DNA of 64,000 bases from Acanthochlamys bracteata (GCA_019914995.1 CM034134.1:2126145-2190144); one strand, 5' to 3'; numbered from the stretch's first letter, positions 50,735 through 61,765 are shown. Notes: generated by a model from the letters alone, not told the origin. A program made the numbers and translations.

Positions 50735-51115
50735 GAATCCATTAACGTTTGGATGAGCCAACATGTTTCGTCTCTTTTTTTCAACTTCCCGATAAATGTT
50801 TTGTTGCATTTTTCGTCTAAATTTCAACCTTTCAGTTCTCGAGACCGAACGCAGCATTCGAATGTAGATATGATGCTAACGAAGGGTGATAATTACCAAT
50901 AGTACAGTGACTAGACAACTCATGAATATGAGCCTGTGCGTTCGTGTCCGTTTTCAACTACGCCATTAATGTCTTGACTAGTCCTTTCGTCTCAAGTCTC
51001 AACATATCAACATTACAAGAACCACCTGTATAATCAATAATATTCGATGAAGAAAATATGGCGGGAGAGATGTGCTCTTATAAATGGGAGTCACTATAAA
51101 TTGAAAATTCCAAAA
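50735..51115 (+). repeat. Diverged direct repeat, copy B
   Basis: Partner of the copy at 49,620-50,060. Similarity is patchy, roughly 60-65% by eye, with small gaps. Confidence 0.6.
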
Positions 51116-53519
51116 CCATCATAATGGAGTTTTATGTGACCTCTGTAGCATCTGCTTGCAAGTCAACTCAACAAGTTAGTAACACTCTACAACGAAAAGG
51201 AGTAATGTTGAGTATGTAGAACAATCTAGGACGACTGTCATGTTAGTGTGCGCGCCCATTGCTGCAACTACTCCCTGTTGTGTTCTGTGAAGACTCGGAA
51301 GGTAGGACTCAGCTCGCCGAACGAGCTTCTTCTTCGAAGCCAAAAAACAAAGTTCAATAAATTGCCTGCCATGTCAAAAGAATTCACGCTGAGTGGTGAC
51401 GTAGAATTCACCAAGTGTTGGATTGTTAACCCACCAATAAGGAGCGTGAGTTGAGTCTAGATCAACGTGAGACGAATTAGTTTTACCCTACTAATGATCG
51501 TGCCGTATAGCAAGTGGCGCGTGGATACCGTGTGCCGAATTATGACTAAACGCTAATGGAGCAAACACCCCCCATGGTCCCCATCGCCCTGTAGTAGGGC
51601 ATTCACCGATAATTTAGTTCAATATTGGAGTATCCACAATTGAATCTTTGATTTCTGAAAAACTGATGAAATTGACAATGTTCGTATACTACAACTATTA
51701 TTTTTGACATGATTTCCGACCTTTGACGACCATGTTTGAGGGATTCTGTAGACCTCAGCAGTGCTTCCAACCTTAAACGACTTCTTTTGTGCTTTGGGCG
51801 ACCAGCTACTACGTTTCACGACCTTATATGGTCGCACTGGTCGCATAGCAACCACTTCTATTCTGGAAAAGGAGTTTTTGACCTGTTATCGACCTCTACC
51901 TCAGTAATCGACCTATTTATCGACTTCTGCATGGCCAATAGTAGACCATAGATAGAACTTGGCAGACTTTTTGTTTTAACCCTCCTTAATCATGTTTTCT
52001 TTTTCTACCCTTTTCTGTATAGAGATTTTCTTAGGAGAAATGTGTATTGGTTGTCAAGATATTGTGTTACACCTTTCTTTCTCCAGAGAGTTCTTTCATC
52101 TTATCATTGGAGATTCTACAAGAATTTGTTCTATCTTTTTCTCCAATCTTTTATAAGCTTAACAATTATATAGTGAAATTTTCCTCTCCCCTCTGTGGAC
52201 GTTGGCTGCGCAAAGAGAGATGCACCATCTTCCTCTAATACTCCTGTCGGTTAATTGTTATGATGTGTTAATAGTATTAGTTAGTAAGAAAGAAGGAATA
52301 CTTTGTTAAAAACAGGTCGATAAAAACTTGATTGAAGGTCGATAGAAGGTCACACAAGGTCGCCCAAAACCCAAACAAGATCACAATGGTCATTTACATT
52401 CTGAGGTCAATAACAGGTCGACAATTCCTACGATGTCGATAGTGGTCGATAACCGACCTCAAACATGGTCGTCCAAGATCAGAATCCAAGGTAAACGATA
52501 ACATGTTCGAGCCATATGCCGCTGTAAAAGGTCGAATGATTGTTTCGACACAATATTTGGGCAAAAAATTGTTACAGAAAAACACAAGATATTACGAGGA
52601 AGTGCACCCGACCAAAATAAAGAATAAGTTACAAGAACCGAAGAATAGCAACTTGAAATTCTATAGTTACATCTGGATGACGAGCACACAACTTCGCTCC
52701 AAACGCTGAAGACCTAATGGAATAAAGGTGAAAAACATTATAAAACAATTACAACATCAATGAAATAAATGAATATCTATACAAACATTTCTATAGGTGG
52801 GATAATGCTAACATTATGGTGAAATATTATCATTTGTGTCTTCTTTTTGGTTTACGTTATTCAAATAAAATACCTAGTATATCCTTCTTCATGGTTTGGT
52901 CTATCTCATCAGCTATATTGCTTGGACCGATATCATTGGGTAAAACTAGTGAGCGCTTTGCACAAGAGAATAGCTCCACAGCTTTTCTGATTCGGAGATC
53001 GTGTATTTTGTCCTGAGGTATACAGGACACGTCTTTCCCGACACTCAAGTACTTCAGATAGGTCAGCGCAAAGACCCCACAAACACCATTGCGAAGGAAA
53101 AAAAAAAGGGCATGGTCACGTCTGATATTTCGACAGAAATTACGTATACTAAGTACTGTCGACAGGCCGTAGCTTACAACTTGATGAGGAATTTTAATGT
53201 ATCTGTTACGGTACGTAATTTAGAAGTAGTAGGAGTTTGAGTTACTTTAGGAGACCAGTCAATAAGAGTTTGTGTTTCGTTAGAAAACTAAGTTGTTTGT
53301 ATTCATTAGGAAACCAAGTAGTTGAGTAGGTGTCGTATGTTAAGAGAGTTTTGCTAGTTTAGGAACTCTACCAACATGGTAAGAGCTAAGCTATAAATAA
53401 AGGTGCGTGGCATCTCATGTAAGGAGGAAAAAAGAAGAATTGAATTAGTTATTTATTTTAGTTTTATTTTTGAATTCTTAGATTATTTAGAATTAGAATA
53501 TTTTCGCGGTTCATGTTAT

Positions 53520-56500
53520 CACGAATCGTAACAGTGTCTATGTCCTATACTCTAGAACAGGATCGAGTCCTTCCGTGAGAAAGTCAAGCTCTCCTTCAAG
53601 ATTGAAACTCTCGAAGGAGTTGTACACTCTAATCACATGGGTCTTCAAGAGAAGCTCAATCACGACCTAGTCAGCCTCACGAACAAATATCTAAAATAGA
53701 ACTCGGTCCAATTCCATCCACCCCTTAATGGTTGGATCATTTTCTGGCCAAAATCCACAAGGAACCATCTTAAGATCTTAGTTCTCGACCTTAAAACCGA
53801 CATGCTCCTGTTCTTGGCGAGTGACTGCGACTTATAACTTTGCCACTTGGCGAGTAAATTTTGCTGTAAGAAAAAATGCATTACTATTTTAACATTCAAA
53901 AAACTGACATTTGATGTTATAAAACTTACATAAAGAATAGGTTGTTGACCAAACATTTTGAGTAGTTGGCTCCCGATGCGGCAAGAGTACGGTGCAGGCT
54001 GTAGACGCAAATTTCCATATGCTACAAAACAAAATTGACGCAAACAGGTTTCAATATCGAACTTAGTCAACAATCATAAAGTTTGATGGTAAAAGAACAA
54101 ATAACATCAAGCATTACCTCATCTGCTAACTAACAAGTATACACAAAAGGGCAAAGAACCACAAGTGTGCAATACAATCACCAAGGTCGATTTCTTTTCG
54201 TCCTTATGTATCTGCATCCTCACTCATGTGACGAGTTTGGCCTTATCTGCTTCTGAGAAAAATCATTTAGGATCATAAACTTTCCCTACTGTTTGCTACG
54301 TCGTGCATTCTCTCTTTAGTTGAAGCGGCGTTTCTATCTCGGAAATGGGCCTAGACCTTTTTCTTTGAAGAGGCGGCTCTATCCCGTCGTCCTCATCTAA
54401 GGCAACAAAGATTTATTTTCAAACCCACTCCATGTGGTCTACCAAACTGGTTGTCACTATGCTTTCTCTACCATTATCGACATTGCATGTCCGAAGCAGC
54501 TTTCGAACATGGCATTAAAATCCTACAACTCCTTAATTTTAAGTCCCACAGCCTCATGGTGCTCTTCTATGGCCCCTTGTAGGTCTTTTGTGGCCCTATG
54601 CAGGTCTCCAATGCCCCTGTGCTGTAGTTCCATGGTGGTCGACTGTTGCATCACCGTGGCTTTAAATTCCACATTCGTCTCTTTCAACTTCTCGATCTCA
54701 GTCTTCATGTCAAACACCGTTCGTGTCCACCTTTCAACCTCTTGCGCGGGAGCTTGCAACGATGGTTGCGAGGATGCGTGCGGATACGGGTGACATGAAA
54801 GCTTGAGGCGACGCAAAAGCTTGGGGAGACATGTGCACAGAAGCTGGAGGCGACGGGTGCGTGTTCTCGTGTTGCTCAGACTTGGATGCGTAAGCATCAT
54901 CTAGTGTGATTTCGGAAATTGCTTGTTGCCAATACCATGATACTAATAACTATTCGTCGATGAGTAATAATAGCATAATAATTGTATGAACGAGCAAATG
55001 TTTGAGAATCACCTTATCAGGTTTAGCGAACAGACCTCGAAAACAATACCGCTTACTCTGGAAGAGCCCTCCACCAACTTAATATTTCACTAGCAGCGGG
55101 TCTGTATCCTCTTGGAACTCCTCATTGAGTCATGCACAGGCCTCACACAGCTTAGGAAAGACTTCTTATGCCCATACCTGCATTATCCACGCAGGACATT
55201 TCACTTATTTCACGACAACCGATTTAAATGGAATGCGTACGGAAGATCCTTGGGAGAATACGTATATCATCGAGTCTTTGAGGGATCTTTGCTCCACTTG
55301 GAGTCACCAGTTCTCCAAAACCGAAGCGCTCTAGTTAAGGAATCAGTCATTAGCTGATAATTGCGGCTACCTAAGGGAAAGCTGTTGAAGGCTTCCTAAT
55401 CATCTGCCAATTGTATCACCTTCCAATCCGAACAGTAACCACTCCCCTCATTGCTCTCTAGATGCTAATCTCCATTTGAAATACATCAAGATAAATTTGA
55501 CGAACTTGTCAATATTGTTAAAGTTAACCGCAGCAGAATCTTGATATCTTTTCGAGTTCTTTCTTGCACAACTTAGTGGAACCGCTGAAGAATCCCTTCT
55601 GGATCGTTCCCTTCTTGTTGTGATGTTTCAGGAGAGCATCGTTCTCGTGTTCTGTCATTTTTAACCCAGTCACACTATCGAACTTGGCAGAACTTAAGTT
55701 GCAAGTCCTCGTCCTATTTTGTAATGAAGACTTTCTGTGCTTCGTGCAACTTGCTCCCGCACTAAGATGTTGTGGACAACCTAACAATGTTGTGGAATCC
55801 GTTAGAGAAGATAGTAGATAATATGTCCGAAGCATGACTGTTTTAGCTTGTCTTCATCTCCCGGGTGTTGCTCAGCCTTGCTTTGGATATTTGCGCATGT
55901 TTGGTCGATATGAGAATGGACGATGACCTTAGCTGATGGAATAACGTCCCTCAAATATTTTTTCTTACCTGCAAGAGACAAACTTTCAGAAATTAGTGTT
56001 TCCGCAACTATAATAATCATACTACAAACCCAACCCCAATTATCATGACAAGGTATTAGGAACATAGTTATCGACCATAATAGAATCAATTGAGCCATTA
56101 GTTATCGACCACAAAGGAATCAATTGAGCCCTAGTTTATATCTCAGTTAACGACCTTTGAGCCGAAATTTTGACCTTTTATATCATTGTATTGACCTAAC
56201 AAAAACGATTCGACCTAACGACGTCAACTTCAAAATTCGAATACAGAATAATGAACTCATTAGGTCGATATTCCAGTAGAATGATACATTAAACTAAGTT
56301 CTAAATCACTGCCTAACAAGTACAACCAAGGCTGCAGCTCATTAACATCGACAGTAAGGCGACGATCGTGCTTGTTAAGTTGTCGCAACGTCACAGAGTG
56401 GAAATCAAGATGACGACTTCTGAGCGTGACGTTAATGCCAATTATCAATTTTACGAGTGAACTCCTTTATCCGGGCCTATATGGCCTAGGGATAGAGAGA

Positions 56501-56577
56501 TAGCGCATGATGGGAACATATACATTAAGATAAGAAAAGGGAATACCTTTCATCCTGGGAATCTTTGACTGAGGCAT
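53520..56577 (-). pseudogene. DUF1985-Ulp1 (C48) peptidase-like gene, copy 2, broken
   Basis: Minus strand. A short first exon MPQSKIPRMK at 56,577-56,547 ends AAAG|GTATTC. An exon opening after TCTCTTGCAG near 55,972 reads KKYLRDVIPSAKVIVHSHID then LKQSCFGHI, the DUF1985 start, with the later 'FDSVTGL' signature near 55,665. A Glu/Lys/Gln-rich coiled-coil part lies at 54,900-54,523 (VFDMKTEIEKLKETN; LHRATKDLQGAIEEHHEAV). The Ulp1-like end at 53,790-53,560 reads a W-E-L-D-R-V pattern followed by HVIRVYNSF and GELDFL. The order DUF1985, low-complexity linker, C48 peptidase is the usual one for these plant transposon-borne genes. Stops and frame changes interrupt the peptidase, and the catalytic His position is not conserved. 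It is taken as a non-functional passenger gene. Confidence 0.6.
56100..56245. repeat. CGACC-rich stretch A
   Basis: Dense 'ttatcgacc', 'aacgacc', 'ttgacc' words downstream of the first exon at 56,577 (in its putative intron). Similar stretches lie at 51,700-51,950, 52,310-52,490 and 56,900-57,250. Confidence 0.6.
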
Positions 56578-56899
56578 AGAGTGAGAGTAGGAAAATCGAA
56601 GGTGCGTGCCGATCGCGGAGCTGTTACCGGCAAAATTCGTGTTACAGTCGCAGAGGATGTGGGTGGATTATCGATCAAGGTCGAAAGTACGACAGAATAT
56701 ATCGACGCAGGAGTGAAATGCGTGAGCCTAGTCAGTGAATGGTGCGGCAATAGTAAGAGAGAAATCGGAAATTGGATGAAAAACAATCAGGAAACACTTT
56801 CTGACGCAATGGAGAAAAACGTCTTGGGTTGCTGCATGATTTTGTAACAGCGATCGCGTGGTTTCAAGAAATTTGGAAGCAATGATGTGGTGCTTAAAA

Positions 56900-57250
56900 T
56901 TCAAATAATGTAGAAAGTTCGCCCCGTGGTTTCCAAATACATTGAATAGCATCGACCACAATGTACCATTTCCAACCTACTTTATAACTCAATGAACGAC
57001 TATATGAAGTCGAACTTTTGTCGACCTTTTCTCCTGTATCCAACGCGGTCTCACATTTGGACCTGTTTTGACCAGTACTAAAGTGAGACATCGACCAGTG
57101 TTGAAAAAAGTATCGAGGTATCAACCATAATGCAAAACTGTCGACTATTTATAACTCACTTTCCGACTAGTTGAAGTCGATATCGTCTTATGAATCCCAC
57201 TTTGTCGACCGCAAGAAACGAAAATCAGGCGACTATCGACCTACTAGGAA
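56900..57250. repeat. CGACC-rich stretch B
   Basis: Words such as 'catcgacca', 'gtcgacctttt', 'cgactatttataactca' recur, with a small internal duplication ('tttataactca' plus 'cgact', at about 56,981 and 57,149). It lies downstream of the putative duplicated first exon at 57,385. Confidence 0.6.
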
Positions 57251-57357
57251 CTAACAATGTCGTAGTCAGAACCAATTGTTCAAAATAACTAGTTAATGAC
57301 TACTATTAATCTTGCACGTCATGAAAATTATCAAGTTCATAGGAGAAAAGCGAATAC

Positions 57358-57385
57358 CTTTTGTTGCCAATTTCTTTGTTCCCAT
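57358..57385 (-). pseudogene. Possible duplicated first exon of the DUF1985-Ulp1 gene
   Basis: ATG...AAAAG|GTATTCGCTTTTCT on the minus strand. This matches the first-exon end and intron start at 56,577-56,547 (AAAG|GTATTCCCTTTTCT) about 0.8 kb away. Each is followed downstream by a CGACC-rich stretch. It is called as a duplicated 5' gene end, with low certainty because the exon is only 28 bp. Confidence 0.35.
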
Positions 57386-57539
57386 TTCGCCAGAGTTGAA
57401 TAATTCCAGGTACAGATCGATTGACCGAGGCTATGGCAGAAGCAACGAAACAGTCAAATTTAAATTCTACATTGATAGAGAAACAGTTACAGGCGTAGAG
57501 GAATCGCTCTATGGTTGAAACTTGACAGATAATTTTTTA

Positions 57540-57887
57540 TTAGTAGTCGCTCCCTTTTAATTTTGAAACTCTCTTTGGAGCAGTGATGGCGTCACCTCAA
57601 ATTCACAGAAACTTAAAAAGTCGGAAAGTTTTTTTCTCAAAATGACGCATGTGCCCATCACTTACAAAGCGAAATTGTAATCAGAAAAGACCCATTTGCC
57701 CCATAGAAGCTCGTTTCCGCAAAATGGCGCATGAGAGAATGATTACTTTGTACTGCAATAGACTTCTGTGTTGAGGAAAGCAGTTGGTTGGCTAATCAAT
57801 GGCTGGGATAGAGGTACAGCGGCATCACGCATAGTGGCCGCTGTGACTTTATACCCCTCCCCCCCCCATATATATATATATGTATAT
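57540..57887. other. Spacer, no gene seen
   Basis: Holds two similar words ('ctcaaaatgacgcatg' at about 57,637 and 'ccgcaaaatggcgcatgag' at about 57,717), a C homopolymer at about 57,860-57,868 and a TA run that borders the next MITE. No coding support. Confidence 0.5.
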
Positions 57888-58277
57888 ATTGATCATTCCT
57901 TAATGAGTGCATTGGCGCACATCAGTCCGGTTCCACCGGTACAAATCTCCAAATGTGATCTTCATTGTTGGATATGAATAGTATGAGTTGAGAATATGCT
58001 GACAGAATTTTAACTCAATTAGATCACGAATTAACTTTCATTCGAATTCTTGATCAACATGATAATAAAACAATATATATGTTTTGAATTCCCCTTTTTG
58101 TCATATTGATTAAGAATTCGGATGAAGATTGATTCGTGCTCCAACTGAGTTGAGATTTTCTCCACATATTCAACTCATAATTTTTCATATCCAAAAGTGA
58201 AGGTCATATTTGGAGCTTTATATCGGTAGAACCGGATCTAGAAGCGCCGATATACGTATAAAGAATAATGTCCCACT
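57888..58277. mobile_element. Second fold-back MITE, related to the one at 39.7 kb
   Basis: Nearly the whole ~390 bp is an inverted repeat: 'tccggttccaccggtacaaatctccaaa' on the left pairs with the right arm (tccggttctaccgatataaagctcc when reverse complemented), and the centre pairs 'gaattcttgatcaacatga' with 'tcatattgattaagaattc'. It is flanked by TA runs on both sides. It shares inner words such as 'caactcataat' and 'ttcatatccaa' with the 39,725-40,141 MITE. Confidence 0.8.
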
Positions 58278-58319
58278 ATATATATATATATGGTTAGGCA
58301 ATTTATTTGTTGTTTGTTT

Positions 58320-58665
58320 TGTTTGTTGATGTGAGCATCGAGGAACATAATTCTCAAACTATTGAGAATGATGAACAACTCGACAGGTTCAATGCTTTAT
58401 TACAAGATGTTCAAAAACCACTATTTGTGGTTAGTAATAGGCCTTCTTGACTATCATTCATTGTTAGGTTGCTTAGTGAAAATGTCTGAAACCGAAAGGA
58501 ACAAATAAGATGACTAATGATGTTTTAAACATCTTTTGTGATATGATCCCTGAAGCTGACCAATCCCATCATCATATTACAAAGCTAAAAATGTCTTGCA
58601 TGGTTTGGGATTGGGATGGGAGCCTATCCATGTATGCAAGCATAACTGCAATATGTATAGAAAGA
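58320..58665 (+). pseudogene. CACTA TNP2 N-terminal fragment
   Basis: Homologous at the DNA level to 200-480 of this window (shared 'acaagatgttcaaaaaccactattt', 'ggccttctt', 'tttgggattggg', 'catgcaagcataactgcaatatgtatagaaag'). It reads LLQDVQKPLF, then DMIPEADQSHHHITKLKMSC and the 'VCKHNC' type residues. It is cut at about 58,666 by LTR-like DNA. It may be the continuation of the CACTA 5' end at 38,431. Confidence 0.75.
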
Positions 58666-59886
58666 TGGCACGGTAACCCTCACCTTAATTCCTTCGCAAA
58701 TACCTTTGCCATGCAAAGTCCACAACCGCTTTAGTACACTCTCTTTCCAAATCCTAACAACTATACGCAACGATAAGCAATTTCCATCAAATTCATATTA
58801 TCAAATGCTAAGCACTTATAAGGTTATAATTCTACGTCAACATTAACACACAATTGATTTCAACATTCCCTCATGAACATAATTCTAGGTCAATCCTAAA
58901 GTAATGCTAGCTTGGATAAAAGCTTACCTAGCTAGGTGACGAATCGGCTAGACACTTAATTAGTTCCAATATCGACTGAGAATCTTTTGCACCTTTCAAG
59001 AAAAATACCCATCATATAGGAAAAGAATTAACAAATAGTTTAATAATGAGTATTAACGTCGATATTTAAATATTGCATCTCACCTAACAGTTCCGGCAAC
59101 TTGTTCACCGAATTTCGGCAATTAAGATTCCAGCCAGCAAGAAATTGCAGCAATGGGCTAGGAGGAGCAGTAGCAACGAACATCCGTTTGGATTGCTCAC
59201 GGCGGCAGCCGTCAGCGAGGAACGATTTCGGCCAAGCTAAGGTTTTGCTCTAGCGAGATTTGCGGCGTAATCAAGACGGATAAAGAGCAAGAGGAGGACC
59301 AGCAAGGTATTGAACCACTCAACGACAATAATCACCAGCAAATCTAGCCAAATTCTAAGGCAAAGCTACAACTATGCGTGAGCATCGCGAAAACACGAAA
59401 TTGCGCTGCTACGGCAGTAAATTATCTCAACGATTGCAAGACAAGAGTGAACCGAGCAAAAAAGAGAGTTATCCGGCGCCGATAAAGAGAAACATCAGTA
59501 GGGAATGAAAATCATGCAGGAGGGAACGAGGCGAGTTTCAGCGTTGCAAGAGGAGAAAGGAAAGAAAAGAGAAAAAGAAACGAGGAACAAAAAGGGAAAT
59601 AAGAAAGAGAAAAACAAGAGTAGAGGATTGACGGCCGGCAGCAAGGGAAGGAAGATAACATGGGAGCACGATTGAGAGGAAAAGAAAATAAAGGAGAAAC
59701 TTGGCTGCGTGGAGAAGAAGAATTAAGAATGGAAGAATCTGGAAGGGGCAGGAGAAGTCAAAAGAAAGGAAAAAAAGATTCACTCTGGCTAAGCCCAGTT
59801 GGCTTAGGTGTAGCTAACTTAAGTACTATGTTACATACAAAGACATTGACACAATTAGCCTTTATTGAAATTGGGATATTATAATT
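58666..59886 (-). repeat. LTR-like sequence, possibly gypsy type
   Basis: On the minus strand it starts near 59,886 with a worn TATAATATCCC, close to the TGTAATATCCC start of several plant Ty3/gypsy LTRs. It is pyrimidine-rich through 59,150-59,800 and ends GGTTACCGTGCCA at 58,666, exactly where the CACTA TNP2 similarity stops. No matching target duplication is seen and no second LTR, so a solo or truncated LTR is the best guess. The purine-rich frames here on the + strand are not called as genes. Confidence 0.45.
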
Positions 59887-60049
59887 ACAGACCGATAAAC
59901 GCGTCCAGTAGCTAGGCGGGCGTGCGCGATAATGTCTGCCTAATACTTCCTGTTGGACTAAGCCGGATTGGCCAAACCCATTTGATTGGCCGCAGGCCGG
60001 CCCGTTTAACGCAGCTCAAATTTGCAACTCTAATAGTGTCTAGCCTTAA
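59887..60049. other. Short GC-rich spacer
   Basis: Contains 'ggccaaacccatttgattggccgcaggccggcccg', partly palindromic. Its origin is unclear: the end of the LTR-like unit or another insertion at the truncated CACTA end. Confidence 0.4.
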
Positions 60050-60185
60050 ATATTGACATCAGCAGCCACTTTATGCTAGTCGCTAATGCATAGTTTACAC
60101 ATTAGTGATCGGCATGCTAGTCGTTGTTTGTGGTAATCAACAACTACTTGTTACTAGTCACTAGTTTAGTTTTATTATTTATTTT
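60050..60185 (-). repeat. Remaining subterminal repeats of the second CACTA element
   Basis: Short block with 'tagtcgctaatg', 'tagtgatcgg' and 'tagtcgttg', comparable to the subterminal repeats at 6,490-7,000 but only about a quarter as long. The end of the element is missing. Confidence 0.6.
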
Positions 60186-60529
60186 TTATTTATATTATAA
60201 TGAAAATTATTATAACATAGCATTGCAATATTAAATATTTCCAAAACTAAAATTTCGTTCAACAAATACAAAATATAGTCAATATTAAATAAATTTTATA
60301 TACTATCATTGTTTTCATACAATAGATACAAAACTTATAAATATATTACATTATATTATTTTGGTATAATTAAAAAACTACCTAACAAAAGAACCAATCA
60401 TTGATAGCGGCATTCTCCTCAAACAAGAGTAAACAATCATGAATCTGAAATGAAAACCAATAGAAGAGGATTAACAACATTCATCTATGTATTGAAATAA
60501 ATATCTATCCTATTCTATATTAAAATCTG

Positions 60530-61765
60530 TAAGACCTAAACATGCTTCTAACTTATTTCTCGGATCTCCAAATTTGACTCTGACTCTTCCTATAAGTCAC
60601 ACTCGTCGAGCCGATCATGCTGGCGCTAATTTCTTGTCATTTGATGACCTAATTTACTTTTTCACTCGCTATGTCTTAAATACCTAAACTATTCCTTTTA
60701 ACAATTTTAAAACCTAAATTTGATTATAACTTGCTCCATGAAACTTCAAATTTGATTTTGAATCTTCCTACAAGTAACACTCGTTGAGCCGATCGTGTTA
60801 GCACTAATTTCGTGCCGTTTGATGATTTAGTTTACATTTTGACCCCTTATGTTGTTATAGACTAAGTTATTTTATATTAAGTTTTTTAAAACCTAAACCT
60901 TCTAACTTACTCCTCGTACCCCCAAAATTTATTCCGACACTACCTACAAATCACACTCATTGAGCCGATCATGTCGACGCCAATCTCGTGCTGTTTGATG
61001 GCTTAGTTTACATTTTAGCCCACTATGTTGTTCTAGACTAATTTATTGTAAATTAAATATTCTAAATCCTAAACTTGCTTCTAGCTTGCTCCTCAGACCT
61101 CCAAATACCTCCAAATTTGATTCCTAATTTTTCTACAAATCACACTCGTCCAGCCGATAAATCTCGCGCCATTTGATGGCTTAGTTTATATTTTATCCCC
61201 TTATGTTGTTTTCAACTAACTAATTCTAAATTCAATGTTCTAAATCCTAAACTTATTTCTAACTTACTCCTCGGACCTTCAAATTTGATTTCGACTCATC
61301 CTACAAGTTGCATACATCAAACCAATGGTGACGACGTCAATTTCGTGTCAGTTGACTACTTAATTTACATTTGGACCCACTATATTGTTAATTACCTAAG
61401 AAATTTTATATTAACATCTTTAAAACCTAATTTTGCTTCTTACTTTTCGCAACTCCAAATTTGATGCCGACTTTTCCTACAAGTCACACTCGTCGAGCTG
61501 ATTGTGTCGGTACCAATCTCGTGGCGTTTGATGGCTTAGTTTATATTTTAGCCAACAATATTGTGTTAAATTAAGTTATCCTAAATTAAATTTTCTAAAT
61601 TATAAATTTCCTCTAACTTACATCTCGTGACTCCAAATTTGATTCCGACTCTTCCTACAAGTCACATTCGGCGAGCCGATCGTGTGGGCACCAATTTCGT
61701 GCCGTTTGATGGTTTAGTTTATATTTTAGCCCCTTACGTTGTTATAGACTAAGTTATTCTAAATG
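60530..61765 (-). repeat. ~180-bp tandem array of the second CACTA element
   Basis: Seven copies marked by 'gtcgagccgatc' or variants at about 60,605, 60,784, 60,961, 61,149, 61,314, 61,492 and 61,673, with spacing 165-188 bp. Reverse complemented, each contains 'gagtgtgacttgtaggaagag' and 'aaatttggag', lining up with 'gagagtgacttgtaagaagaa' and 'gaatttggag' of the array at 5,030-6,205. Confidence 0.88.

Larger units (their letters stand above)
45476..53500. other. Unassigned 8-kb accessory stretch with internal duplications
   Basis: No confident gene. It contains duplicated blocks (49,620-50,060 and 50,735-51,115), copies of a 16-bp motif in both orientations, a CGACC-rich stretch at 51,700-51,950 inverted relative to 42.8 kb, and another CGACC-rich stretch at 52,310-52,490. 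Many frames of 60-90 codons occur on both strands (for example 47,549-47,785 plus, 50,194-50,463 minus, 52,857-53,048 minus) but none shows a domain I recognise. It is probably the interior of one or more decayed DNA transposons. Confidence 0.5.

Noticed and set aside
59538-59884. Purine-rich frames on both strands
   Set aside because: Low-complexity Arg/Glu/Lys or Leu/Phe runs from a purine-rich LTR-like stretch; no domain.
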